DNA from: Pelagibacteraceae bacterium AG-359-O02
GTDB lineage: Bacteria > Pseudomonadota > Alphaproteobacteria > Pelagibacterales > Pelagibacteraceae
Length of the DNA: 51,813 nt
Assembly (NCBI GenBank): GCA_003280485.1
Contig: QCEU01000007.1
Location: 1 to 51,813, forward strand
Direction: 5' to 3'
In this document: in pieces, positions 16,061 through 24,763 of the stretch
How positions within the stretch are numbered: the first letter of the stretch is position 1
How the letters are laid out: the number at the start of each line of letters is the position of its first letter
Position numbers and translations under genes: made by a program
The notes under the pieces: generated by a model
Databases searched by the model: none
Seen by the model: the letters and a program-made list of their open reading frames with translations, nothing else
What the model was told of the DNA's origin: nothing

Positions 16061-16894
16061 ATGATTGTTTGGATTTCTTCCTATCCGAAAAGTGGTAATA
16101 CTTGGATTAGAACTTTTATATCAACTTACTATTTAAGTAGTAATGATAAATTTGATTTTAAAATGCTAAAGAATATTCGGCAATTTCCACATGAAAAATT
16201 CTTTAACAAAAAAATCAATGACATAAACTCAGCAATAAACAATTGGGATTTAGCTCAAAAAAATATCAACCAGAAAAATGAATTGATATTTCTTAAAACT
16301 CATGCAGCACTTGTAAAAATCAATAATATACCTTTTACAAACAATAAAAATACTTTAGGAGCAATTTATGTTGTTAGGGATCCTAGAAATGTTGTCACTT
16401 CTTTATCTAATCATTATCAATTAACATTCGATGAATCTTTAGAATTTATGACTAACAAAAAAAAATTTCTATTAAAAAAGAATGATCCGACTAACTTTGG
16501 TAATTTTACATTTTTAAACTCATGGTCTGAACATTACAAATCTTGGCTACATACAAAGCAATTCAATTTACTTTTTATAAAATATGAAGATTTAGAAAAT
16601 GATACGTTTAATACATTTAAAAAAATTGTAGAATTTTTAAACAAAATCATGAAAAAAAAGGAAAAAATTGATAGCAATCGACTTATCAAAATAATTGACG
16701 CTGTCAGTTTCGAAGCACTAAAAAAAAGAGAGAATGATGAAGGTTTTCCAGAAGCAGTAGTGAATGATAAAAAACAAAAAATAAACTTTTTTTATTTAGG
16801 TAAAGAGAATAAATGGCAAAATCTACTTTCCCCAAAACAAATAAACAAAATAAATAATATATTTAATTATGATCTAAAGAAACTTGGATATTAA
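16061..16894 (+). CDS. sulfotransferase domain protein B
   Basis: A 277-residue PAPS-dependent sulfotransferase, paralogue of proteins A, C and D in this window. The PAPS-binding loop is SSYPKSGNTWIRTF (residues 6-19), the 3'-phosphate segment is YVVRDPRNVVTSLSNHY, and FLKTHAALVKI contains the likely catalytic-region histidine. Closest by eye to protein A: both share FTNNKNTLGAIYVVRDPRN-type and FTFLNSWSEHYKSW-type segments. The ATG at 16061 gives the same N-terminus as its paralogues. It converges on the TPR-sulfotransferase with a 7-base gap. The acceptor is unknown. Confidence 0.9.
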   Translation: MIVWISSYPKSGNTWIRTFISTYYLSSNDKFDFKMLKNIRQFPHEKFFNKKINDINSAINNWDLAQKNINQKNELIFLKTHAALVKINNIPFTNNKNTLGAIYVVRDPRNVVTSLSNHYQLTFDESLEFMTNKKKFLLKKNDPTNFGNFTFLNSWSEHYKSWLHTKQFNLLFIKYEDLENDTFNTFKKIVEFLNKIMKKKEKIDSNRLIKIIDAVSFEALKKRENDEGFPEAVVNDKKQKINFFYLGKENKWQNLLSPKQINKINNIFNYDLKKLGY

Positions 16895-16901
16895 ATTATA
16901 T

Positions 16902-18545
16902 TTAGTATTTTATATTCTTATTTCTTAAAACTTCCTGCATAGGTTCAAGATAATTTTTATACTTTTTCCATTCTTCCGAGGTATTCATTTTTATTTTTTC
17001 TCTTACTTGTTGATGTGAAGCTGTAGTGACTGGTCTATTAGTCTTTTGATACTGTAATAATTGATCTTCCCACTGCAAGTTCAGGTGATCTAAAATTTTT
17101 TTAGTATTTGCTTCAAAGTCTTTAACAAAAATTTCATAATGAATATCTAGAATATTTTTTTTATATTTTTTTGTCCAAAAATCCATTAAATCCAAGTACA
17201 TTGAATAATATTCCGCAACATCTCTTTGATTTAAATTAAAATCTAAACCATTATCCAGAAAGAAATTTTTGTAGTTCGACCAACAAACCGCCATTGGGTT
17301 TCTTTTTATGTGTATAATTTTTGCCTCAGGAAATGCTTTAATAATAAAACCAATCCATCTAAAGTTTGAAGGCAATTTATCAATTATAAAATCAGAGTTA
17401 GAAATTTTAGAAATTTGACTATAGTAATATTTTCTCATTTCATAAAAATAATCTTGAATATTATTTTGTATTTCTAACCCTGATTTATCAATTATTCTTT
17501 GTAAATAATTAAGTTCACCAGCTCCATAAATTTTTGAATGTGTAGATAAAATTTGTTCTAAAAGAGATGTACCTGATCTTGGCATACCAACAATGAAAAT
17601 TGGTATACTTTTGATTTTGTCATTAAATTCTAGATTTTTATTGTCCATATCAAAGAAGAAATTTTTTATTTTATTAAAGATATTTTCTTGTTCATTCATA
17701 GAGAAATTAGAATTTTCTTTTTTTAATAGATTACATTTATCAAGACAATCAAATGCTTTTTGAATTTTATCCATGTCAAAATAACATTTGCTTAACGCAT
17801 CTAAAAGTAAAACTTTATCTTCATATTTTAAAGTAGACAGATCCATATTTTTGAAAATCTTGAATATTCTATTTGACTCATCTATCTTAAGTGTTGAAAC
17901 ATAATTTCTGAAAGATGGAATATTAAATGGATCAATTTTTATTGTATTTTCAAAATATTCTCTAGCTTTTGAGGTATTTCCTAAAAAAAGATGTGCTGTT
18001 CCAAGATTGTAAAGCGTCTTTATATTTTTTGGATCTAAATTTAAAATTTTCTCATATACCTCAAGTAATTCATCATAATTATTATTTTCTTTTAAGATTG
18101 AAGATAAATTTATAAGTGCTGCAATATTTTCATTTTTTAAGCTTATTGCTTTTTTATAATGATAAATTGCCTCATCTTTTTTATTAAGTGATTTTTTTGT
18201 ATTACCCAAATTATTATGTGCCTCTGAAAAATTTGGATTTATTTTTATAGCATTTTCAAAAGATATAACTGCCTCATGAAATTTATAATTTTTTTTTTGA
18301 ATATTTCCTAATGTGTAATAATTGTCTGCATTTTTTTCAAATAACAAAAGTTTTTTAAAATATTTTTCTGCCTCAATAAAATTTTGAATGTTAATTGAAG
18401 TTATCCCCAATATACGGATAATTTGTGTATCATTAGGCTCTTGCTTAATTAATTTAGTACCATTCTTTACTACATCTAAAAATTTTTTTTTATTGAAAAA
18501 AGTTATTAAACTTTTTTTCTCTTTGTTAAATTTATTTGAATTCAT
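16902..18545 (-). CDS. TPR-repeat sulfotransferase
   Basis: A 547-residue protein with two parts. The N-terminal 290 residues are tetratricopeptide repeats, clearest in the block from about 75 to 220 (YYTLGNIQKKNYKFHEAVIS, AHNNLGNTKKSLNKKDEAIY, TLYNLGTAHLFLGNTSKARE). The C-terminal part is a sulfotransferase of the Sulfotransfer_3 type with the PAPS loop FIVGMPRSGTSLLEQ, the segment DKLPSNFRW, the 3'-phosphate site IIHIKRNPMAVCWS and the terminal KTASHQQVR-like TTASHQQVREKI. This fusion is common in marine bacteria; the TPR part probably binds a protein or glycan acceptor. It is divergent from the LON-domain gene with only 26 bases between start codons. Confidence 0.9.
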   Translation of the reverse strand: MNSNKFNKEKKSLITFFNKKKFLDVVKNGTKLIKQEPNDTQIIRILGITSINIQNFIEAEKYFKKLLLFEKNADNYYTLGNIQKKNYKFHEAVISFENAIKINPNFSEAHNNLGNTKKSLNKKDEAIYHYKKAISLKNENIAALINLSSILKENNNYDELLEVYEKILNLDPKNIKTLYNLGTAHLFLGNTSKAREYFENTIKIDPFNIPSFRNYVSTLKIDESNRIFKIFKNMDLSTLKYEDKVLLLDALSKCYFDMDKIQKAFDCLDKCNLLKKENSNFSMNEQENIFNKIKNFFFDMDNKNLEFNDKIKSIPIFIVGMPRSGTSLLEQILSTHSKIYGAGELNYLQRIIDKSGLEIQNNIQDYFYEMRKYYYSQISKISNSDFIIDKLPSNFRWIGFIIKAFPEAKIIHIKRNPMAVCWSNYKNFFLDNGLDFNLNQRDVAEYYSMYLDLMDFWTKKYKKNILDIHYEIFVKDFEANTKKILDHLNLQWEDQLLQYQKTNRPVTTASHQQVREKIKMNTSEEWKKYKNYLEPMQEVLRNKNIKY

Positions 18546-18571
18546 TAATTATTTGTTATATTTTAAAAATT

Positions 18572-19213
18572 ATGAAAAAAGAAGAATTGCCAAAAATATT
18601 ACCAGTATTTCCATTATCCAATTTTATTATTTTTCCAAGAACTACAGTACCTTTAAATATATTCGAACCAAGATACATTCAAATGGTTGATAAGAGTATG
18701 AAAAGCAACAGAATTATAGGCATGATTCAGCCCAAAAAAACAGGTGAATTAAAAAAACCTGATTTGCATAGAATAGGTTGTGCTGGGAAAATAACCAGCT
18801 TTAATGAGACAGATGATGGACGATATCTTATAATTTTGAATGGGATTTGTAGATTTAAAATTATAGGAGAGGTAAATAATGAAAATTTATATAGAGAGTG
18901 TGAAGTAAAGTATGAAGAATTTTCAAATGATTTAGTAGAAAAATCAGATGAAATCAAATTTTCTGATTTAAAATTAATTTTTCAAAATTTAAAAGATCTA
19001 TTTAAAAAACAAGGATATGAAATTAATTGGAAAGAAATCGAAAAGCAGAGTTTAGATCAAACGATAAACACTCTCGCAATGGCATCCCCATTTTCTTTAG
19101 AAGAAAAGCAAGTATTACTTGAAAGCAAAGACTTAAACATGAGAAAAGAGAGATTAGAAGAAATCCTAAATACTTATATTTTAGACAACTTTAATAATAA
19201 AACATTACAGTAA
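18572..19213 (+). CDS. LON peptidase substrate-binding domain protein
   Basis: A 213-residue stand-alone LON N-terminal domain. The motif FPLSNFIIFPRTTVPLNIFE (residues about 12-31) and RYIQMVDKSMKSNRIIGMIQ are typical, with the usual GCAGKITSFNETDDGRYLI segment. No ATPase or protease domain is present. The domain binds unfolded protein segments in Lon itself; the role of the free-standing bacterial form is unknown. I chose the ATG at 18572, not the in-frame ATG at 18536, because the latter overlaps the divergent TPR-sulfotransferase and adds residues unlike the family. Confidence 0.9.
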   Translation: MKKEELPKILPVFPLSNFIIFPRTTVPLNIFEPRYIQMVDKSMKSNRIIGMIQPKKTGELKKPDLHRIGCAGKITSFNETDDGRYLIILNGICRFKIIGEVNNENLYRECEVKYEEFSNDLVEKSDEIKFSDLKLIFQNLKDLFKKQGYEINWKEIEKQSLDQTINTLAMASPFSLEEKQVLLESKDLNMRKERLEEILNTYILDNFNNKTLQ

Positions 19214-19233
19214 ATTAATTTATTTAAAGTAAG

Positions 19234-20295
19234 CTAATTTGAAAAAAATGTAGCGTAATTATTTAAAAATTTATTACCCTTAAGAATTTTAAATATAGGC
19301 TCAGACAGATTATTTTTTAATTTGTTATCAAGTTTAAAAAAAGAATTAATTGAGTCTATTCCAACACCATACATAAAGTTTACATGTTTGTTATTTTCCT
19401 GGAATTTTTGAGCTATGATTTCTCCGTCGTCAATACCCAATTTTATATTTTCATCCAAAATAAAAGATAGGGATTTTATATCTCTTATAGTCATATTAAA
19501 ACCTTGGCCTGCCAATGGATGAACTTTATGTATTAAATCTCCAAAAGATAAAATATTTTTATAAACATAATTTCTTAAATGAGAGAATTTAATACCAAAT
19601 GATTCAATATTGCTAATTTTTTTTACAAAATATTTGTGATTATATTTGTTTATAATTTCCAAAAATTCTTTCTTATTAATCAATTTATTTGAGTTATTTG
19701 AAAATACTACTGAAGTTTGAGAATCAGATAATGGAAGAAATGCTAATGGCCCACAATTTGTAAAAATTTGTATTGCTATTTTATTATTAATTTTTTTATG
19801 ATCAATAATTGTAGTATGTGCTAAAGATTTATAATTCCTCTCTATTTTTTTGAAGAAAAATTTTTTAGTAATTAAATTATTATGTTCAGAATTAATAATT
19901 AAATTATAATTTTTTTTTTTAATTGTTTCAAAACTATAATTTTTATATTTAACAAATTTGAGAAATTTATTTTTTTTTAATAAGTTATAAAATTCAATAT
20001 ATTTTAATAAATAAAAATTATTTTGATTTTTATTTTTAAACTCAAATAATTCAGAAGATCTATTCCTCTCAGAATAGATTTTAATTCTTGTTGTTGGCCA
20101 ACCTAAATTTTTAAAGTTTTGAATATTTTCTTTTAAAAATTTGTAATTTTCGCTGGAGATTGCAATTGTTCTAATTGTATTTTTTAACGCCGGTGCAGAA
20201 GCTAGAGATACAATATCGACATTAATCTTCTTACTTAGAAATATATTTGCTAAAACAAGGTTTGTTAGATTGTTTCCTAATAAGCAAATATTCAT
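19234..20295 (-). CDS. UbiH/UbiF-type FAD-dependent hydroxylase
   Basis: A 353-residue flavoprotein monooxygenase, probably hydroxylating the ring during ubiquinone synthesis. The C-terminal signature GDLIHKVHPLAGQGFNMTIR followed by D is a clear match to the UbiH family FAD motif. The N-terminal FAD motif is weak: CLLGNNLTNLVLANIFL lacks the usual GxGxxG. The middle section is shortened and A+T-driven (long K/N runs), and the protein is about 35-50 residues shorter than usual. The start at 20295 gives a hydrophobic first strand, MNICLLG. Which ring position it modifies cannot be told. It is divergent from ftsK. Confidence 0.85.
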   Translation of the reverse strand: MNICLLGNNLTNLVLANIFLSKKINVDIVSLASAPALKNTIRTIAISSENYKFLKENIQNFKNLGWPTTRIKIYSERNRSSELFEFKNKNQNNFYLLKYIEFYNLLKKNKFLKFVKYKNYSFETIKKKNYNLIINSEHNNLITKKFFFKKIERNYKSLAHTTIIDHKKINNKIAIQIFTNCGPLAFLPLSDSQTSVVFSNNSNKLINKKEFLEIINKYNHKYFVKKISNIESFGIKFSHLRNYVYKNILSFGDLIHKVHPLAGQGFNMTIRDIKSLSFILDENIKLGIDDGEIIAQKFQENNKHVNFMYGVGIDSINSFFKLDNKLKNNLSEPIFKILKGNKFLNNYATFFSN

Positions 20296-20358
20296 AATAT
20301 TATTTAATTTTATCAACAAAAATTAAATGATACAAAGTGACAAATCATTAATTACAAT

Positions 20359-22446
20359 ATGAAAATAAAAAATTTCGTTGATAAAACAGCTAATTTTCTC
20401 TTTCGAAGATTATCAGAGCTTTCAGGGGTAGTTTTGTTGGTTTTATCAGTATTACTCCTTATATCATTAGCTAGTTATTCGCCTGAAGACCCAAATTTTA
20501 TTTTTTCAGAAAGTGTTGAGATAAAAAATTTACTAGGTTCAAAAGGTAGCTATGCTTCTGATATTTTATATCAGTCAATTGGTTTAACTTCATTATTAAT
20601 ACCAATTTCATTTTTTTTTATATCCTTGTCAGTAATAATTGATAAAAAAATTTTACAGATAATTGAAAGTTTATTTTTCATAATTTTATATTCAATTACT
20701 GGAGCATTATTTTTTACCGTTTTCCATACTGAAACATTTTGGCTTACAATAAATGGTAATAATGGATTTTTAGGTAACTTATTTGAAGAAACTTTTTTAA
20801 TAAGTTTAATAAATTTAAATCACAAAATAAGTTATATAATTTTAGTAATTCTTATACTCATTTTTTTTCTTTTAAGTATTAATTTTAAGTTTAAGTCCAT
20901 AAAATACCTAATTTCTTTTTTTACTAAATCAAATAAATTAGCTCCTAGAATAGTAGTTGAGAATCATAAAGAAAATTTCATGAATGAAAATGATTACATC
21001 AATAATGAAACTAGAGTTCAAGAAAATTTTATTTTTGATAAAAACATAACACCATCCAATAAACAAACTATAAAATATAAATTACCTTCAATAAATTTTC
21101 TAAAAATTCCATCCAAAAAAGATAGAAATTTCGCAGAAAATAGGATTGATGAAAAAACTTTAGAAAAAATATTATTAGATTTTGGAGTTGAAGGAAAGGT
21201 TAAAAAAGTTAGTCAAGGTCCAGTAGTTATTTTGTATGAATTTGAACCAGCACCTGGTGTTAAAGTATCAAAAATTATTAATCTTTCAGAAGATATTGCA
21301 AGAAATACTAGCTCTGAGTCCGCTAGAATTGCTACTATCCCTGGAAGTAATACCATAGGTATTGAATTACCCAAGCCTTTAAGAGAAAATGTATTTTTAA
21401 ACGAAATAATTTCTGACTCTAATTTTAAAAAAAAAGATGTAAAATTGCCAATTGCACTTGGAAAAGGTATTTCGGGTCAGCCTATAATAGGAGATCTAAG
21501 TATAATGCCTCACTTACTTATAGCTGGTACTACTGGATCAGGAAAATCAGTTTGTATAAATACAATTATTTTATCACTTTTATACAAACACTCTCCAGAA
21601 AAATGTAAATTTATATTGATTGATCCTAAAATGTTAGAACTATCGACATACGAGGGAATTCCACATTTGTTATGTCCAGTTATTACAGAAGCAAAAAGAG
21701 CTGCTTCAGTTTTAGGTTGGGTGGTCAAAGAAATGGAAAATCGATACAAATTAATGACCAAGGTTGGAGTGAGAAATATAGACGGTTACAACGATAAACA
21801 CAAAATTTCTATGCCATATATCGTTGTAATTGTTGACGAAATGTCTGATTTAATGCTGGTTGCTGGAAAAGATATAGAAAATTACATTCAAAAACTTTCA
21901 CAAATGGCTAGAGCTGCAGGTATTCATATTATTATGGCAACGCAGAGACCTAGTGTTGACGTAATCACAGGAACAATAAAGGCTAACTTTCCAACTAGGA
22001 TATCATTTCAAGTAACTTCAAAAATAGATAGTAGAACTATACTTGGTGAACAAGGTGCCGAGCAGCTACTTGGAAAAGGTGACATGCTTTATATGACTTC
22101 TGCGAACAGAATGACTAGAATTCATGCACCATTTGTATCAGAAGAGGAAATAGAAAAAATAAATAGTTTTTTAAGAAATCAAGCTGAACCAGATTATGTA
22201 GATGAAATTCTCAATTTTGTAGATGAAAAAGAGAATAATAGTGATTCAAAAGATAATGAAAATCTAGATGAATTATATAATACAGCTCTTGAAATAGTCA
22301 AATCTGAAAGAAAAGCATCTACATCTTTTTTACAAAGAAAGTTACAAATTGGTTATAATAGAGCAGCAAGGATAGTTGATCAAATGGAGGCAAACGGAGA
22401 GGTAAGTCAAGCTAATCATGTTGGCAAAAGAGAGGTGCTTAAATGA
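20359..22446 (+). CDS. ftsK: DNA translocase FtsK
   Basis: A 695-residue septal DNA pump that moves the terminus region and activates XerCD. The N-terminal membrane domain has four or five hydrophobic helices within about residues 20-185. A short polar linker follows, then the RecA-like motor with Walker A AGTTGSGKSVCINT (about 389-402) and Walker B IVVIVDEMSDLMLVAGKDIE (about 487-506), and the winged-helix gamma domain near 638-695 (FLQRKLQIGYNRAARIVDQM), which reads KOPS sequences. The linker is far shorter than in E. coli FtsK (1329 residues), in line with genome streamlining. lolA overlaps its end by 4 bases. Confidence 0.96.
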   Translation: MKIKNFVDKTANFLFRRLSELSGVVLLVLSVLLLISLASYSPEDPNFIFSESVEIKNLLGSKGSYASDILYQSIGLTSLLIPISFFFISLSVIIDKKILQIIESLFFIILYSITGALFFTVFHTETFWLTINGNNGFLGNLFEETFLISLINLNHKISYIILVILILIFFLLSINFKFKSIKYLISFFTKSNKLAPRIVVENHKENFMNENDYINNETRVQENFIFDKNITPSNKQTIKYKLPSINFLKIPSKKDRNFAENRIDEKTLEKILLDFGVEGKVKKVSQGPVVILYEFEPAPGVKVSKIINLSEDIARNTSSESARIATIPGSNTIGIELPKPLRENVFLNEIISDSNFKKKDVKLPIALGKGISGQPIIGDLSIMPHLLIAGTTGSGKSVCINTIILSLLYKHSPEKCKFILIDPKMLELSTYEGIPHLLCPVITEAKRAASVLGWVVKEMENRYKLMTKVGVRNIDGYNDKHKISMPYIVVIVDEMSDLMLVAGKDIENYIQKLSQMARAAGIHIIMATQRPSVDVITGTIKANFPTRISFQVTSKIDSRTILGEQGAEQLLGKGDMLYMTSANRMTRIHAPFVSEEEIEKINSFLRNQAEPDYVDEILNFVDEKENNSDSKDNENLDELYNTALEIVKSERKASTSFLQRKLQIGYNRAARIVDQMEANGEVSQANHVGKREVLK

Positions 22447-23003
22447 AAAAATATTTAATTTTTTTTTTTATTTTTTTTTTTAATATTAATGTACAAAGTT
22501 CTTCAAATCAAAAAATTATAAATCACTTAGAAAATATAAATTCTCTTCAATTCAAATTTACACAGCGGATAGATAATAATAATATTGAAAAGGGAGAATG
22601 TATAATTTTATACCCTAAGAAAATTTTTTGTAAATATCATGATATTTATAACAAAATACTAGTTTCAAACGGTAAATCCTTAATTATCAATTCAGATAAA
22701 ATTAAAAATTACTATAGATATCCTCTAGATAAAACACCTTTAAATTTTATACTTGATAAAAAATTTTTAATTTCAAAAATGAATGAGGCTGAAGATGACA
22801 AAAATTATCCTTTTTATTATGTCTTCAATTTTGAATATGAAAAAAATTTAATTAAGGTTTTTTTTGATAAAGAAAGTTTAGATTTAATGGGTTGGGAAAC
22901 CAAAGATATCTATCAAAATCTAATACAAACTTTTTTAAGTGATATAAATATTAACATTGATGTTGAAGAAAAAATTTTTTCAATACAAAAATATATTAAT
23001 TAA
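22443..23003 (+). CDS. lolA: outer-membrane lipoprotein carrier protein LolA
   Basis: A 186-residue periplasmic chaperone that carries lipoproteins from LolCDE to the outer membrane. A signal peptide is present (hydrophobic FFFIFFFNINV, cleavage about residue 19-20). The mature part shows the family order INHLENINSLQFKFTQ, KGECIILYPKKIFCKY, then YYRYPLDKTPLNFIL. Sequence is diverged but the pattern and the position immediately after ftsK, conserved in alphaproteobacteria, support it. It starts within the last codons of ftsK (ATGA) and converges on the GNAT gene with an 8-base overlap. Confidence 0.88.
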   Translation: MKKYLIFFFIFFFNINVQSSSNQKIINHLENINSLQFKFTQRIDNNNIEKGECIILYPKKIFCKYHDIYNKILVSNGKSLIINSDKIKNYYRYPLDKTPLNFILDKKFLISKMNEAEDDKNYPFYYVFNFEYEKNLIKVFFDKESLDLMGWETKDIYQNLIQTFLSDININIDVEEKIFSIQKYIN

Positions 23004-23508
23004 GCTCAACATTTATCTTTTCAGATTTAAATACTTGCATTCCTCTAGCTAAATAATTTTTAATTGCATTTTCATGGTCCAGTGAACAGGTGTGAAGCCA
23101 AACTCTTGACATTCCATTCTCAAATAATTTTTTAATAGCCTCAGAAAGAAGATAGCCACCACATTTTTTTCCAAAATATTCCTCTAAGATACCAAAATAT
23201 GCTATTTCGGAATGATTATTGACAAGATCTTGGATGGTTTCATAATATCCAGCTAGATTGGAATTATCCTTTAAAATAAAGGTTTTTATTCTTGGATTTT
23301 CAACATACTCGATCCATTTATTATCACCCCATGATAATCTATCTATCCATCTATGTTTTTTTCCAATTTGTTTATAAAAAAATTTGTTTAATTGGAAATC
23401 TGGTGGATTTACTTCAATAATTTTAAAGCTAGGTCCGGGGCTTTTTGAACGATTTAGGTCTCCTATTGAATTTATTTCTAAAAAGCTTCTATTTACATTT
23501 ATTCTCAC
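22996..23508 (-). CDS. GNAT family N-acetyltransferase
   Basis: A 170-residue acetyltransferase-like protein. The acetyl-CoA binding region is IAYFGILEEYFGKKCGGYLL (the Q/RxxGxG/A loop appears as KKCGG), followed by SEAIKKLFENGMSRVWLHTC and NAIKNYLARGMQVF, typical of GNAT domains. The N-terminal 90 residues contain RWIDRLSWGDNKWIEYV. The substrate is unknown. It is the last gene of the long minus-strand operon that starts at hisB; its start overlaps the HIT gene by 4 bases. Confidence 0.85.
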   Translation of the reverse strand: MRINVNRSFLEINSIGDLNRSKSPGPSFKIIEVNPPDFQLNKFFYKQIGKKHRWIDRLSWGDNKWIEYVENPRIKTFILKDNSNLAGYYETIQDLVNNHSEIAYFGILEEYFGKKCGGYLLSEAIKKLFENGMSRVWLHTCSLDHENAIKNYLARGMQVFKSEKINVELN

Positions 23509-23870
23509 GAGACCATTTTACCGATTTTCTCTCCACCAAACAAATGAAAATGTAAATGTGGAACTTCTTGTCCCCCATCCTCGCTTATGTTTGTGAGCGC
23601 TCTATATCCTCTGCCAGTATCAACAGATATATTTAATTTCTTTGCTACAATATTTATACCTTTCAACAGTCCTACCATTTCTTCGGGAGATGCATTTTGA
23701 CTAAAATCGTCTAAATCGACATATTTTCCTTTTGGAATTACTAACGCATGAATTTTTTTTTGAGGATTTATATCATGAAAGGATAAAACAAACTCGTCCT
23801 CATAAATTTTATTACAAGGTATCTCGTTTCTTAATATTTTTGCAAATATATTGTTATTATCGTAACTCAT
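23505..23870 (-). CDS. hinT: HIT family nucleotide-binding protein (HinT-like)
   Basis: A 121-residue histidine-triad hydrolase, which in HinT proteins splits purine nucleoside phosphoramidates and adenylates. Features are NIFAKILRNEIPCNKIYEDE at the N-terminus, FHDINPQKKIHALVIPK, and the C-terminal triad VPHLHFHLFGGEKIG with the catalytic histidine. Only two bases separate it from mtkB upstream. Its place in the operon does not suggest a specific substrate. Confidence 0.93.
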   Translation of the reverse strand: MSYDNNNIFAKILRNEIPCNKIYEDEFVLSFHDINPQKKIHALVIPKGKYVDLDDFSQNASPEEMVGLLKGINIVAKKLNISVDTGRGYRALTNISEDGGQEVPHLHFHLFGGEKIGKMVS

Positions 23871-23872
23871 GA

Positions 23873-24760
23873 TTACATTTTTTCTAGAACTGACTTTACT
23901 GTATCACCCATAACTGATGGGTTTTTAGAAATTGTAATTCCACACTCTTTTAAAATTTCAACTTTTTCAATCGCACTTTCTCCATAAGCTGAGACTATTG
24001 CTCCTGCATGACCCATTACTCTTCCTTTTGGTGCGGTTAATCCGGCTATATATGCTATAACTGGTTTCTTCATATTTTCTTTTGCAAATTCTCCTGCAGC
24101 TACTTCCTGGGGGCCACCAATTTCACCAATCATTAATATTGCATCGGTCTCGTCATCTGTTTCAAACTTTTCAATTATATCTCTAAAAGAACTTCCATTT
24201 ATTGGATCTCCTCCGATACCTACACTTGTTGAAACACCTATATTTAAATTTTTAAGTTGTTGAGCGGCTTCATAACCTAATGTACCTGATCTACTAATAA
24301 TTCCGACTTTTCCTTCTTTATAAATATGTCCTGGCATAATACCCAACATTGATTTTCCAGGACTAATAATTCCAGCACAGTTTGGTCCAACTAATGTCAT
24401 TTTAGAACTTTTTGTGTATCGTCTCATATACCTTTTTATTTTTATCATGTCGTGAGAAGGTATTCCGTCAACTATAGCTACACATATTTTAATTCCGGCA
24501 TCAGCTGCTTCCATTGCTGAGTCAGCTGCAAAAGCTGGGGGTACAAATAAAATAGATGCATCAGCACCTGTTTCATTCACAGCATCTTTAACTGTGTTAA
24601 ATACTGGTAAATCTAGATGCTTAGAGCCCCCTTTTCCTGGTGTTACTCCACCTACTACGTTTGAGCCATATTTTATCATCTCATCTGCATGAAAAGAGCC
24701 CATTTTACCTGTAAAACCTTGAATAATTATCTTACTATTTTTGTCTACGAGTACAGTCAT
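23873..24760 (-). CDS. mtkB: malate-CoA ligase alpha subunit (MtkB-like; would be annotated sucD)
   Basis: The 295-residue alpha subunit of an acid-CoA ligase: Rossmann CoA-binding domain ([28 protein letters not shown]) and the ligase domain with the phosphohistidine motif [12 protein letters not shown]. The signature [20 protein letters not shown] matches, as I remember it, malate thiokinase MtkB of Methylobacterium; E. coli SucD has [39 protein letters not shown] and [12 protein letters not shown] also follow MtkB. With MtkA it would make malyl-CoA from malate, CoA and ATP (or GTP), or run in reverse. It is in one operon with malyl-CoA lyase. Succinyl-CoA synthetase is the alternative and could be a side activity. 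Confidence 0.8.
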   Translation of the reverse strand: [295 protein letters not shown]

Positions 24761-24763
24761 GAT

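Noticed and set aside
18536..18571. Upstream ATG for the LON-domain gene at 18536
   Set aside because: It overlaps the divergent TPR-sulfotransferase and adds 12 residues before the conserved start of the domain.
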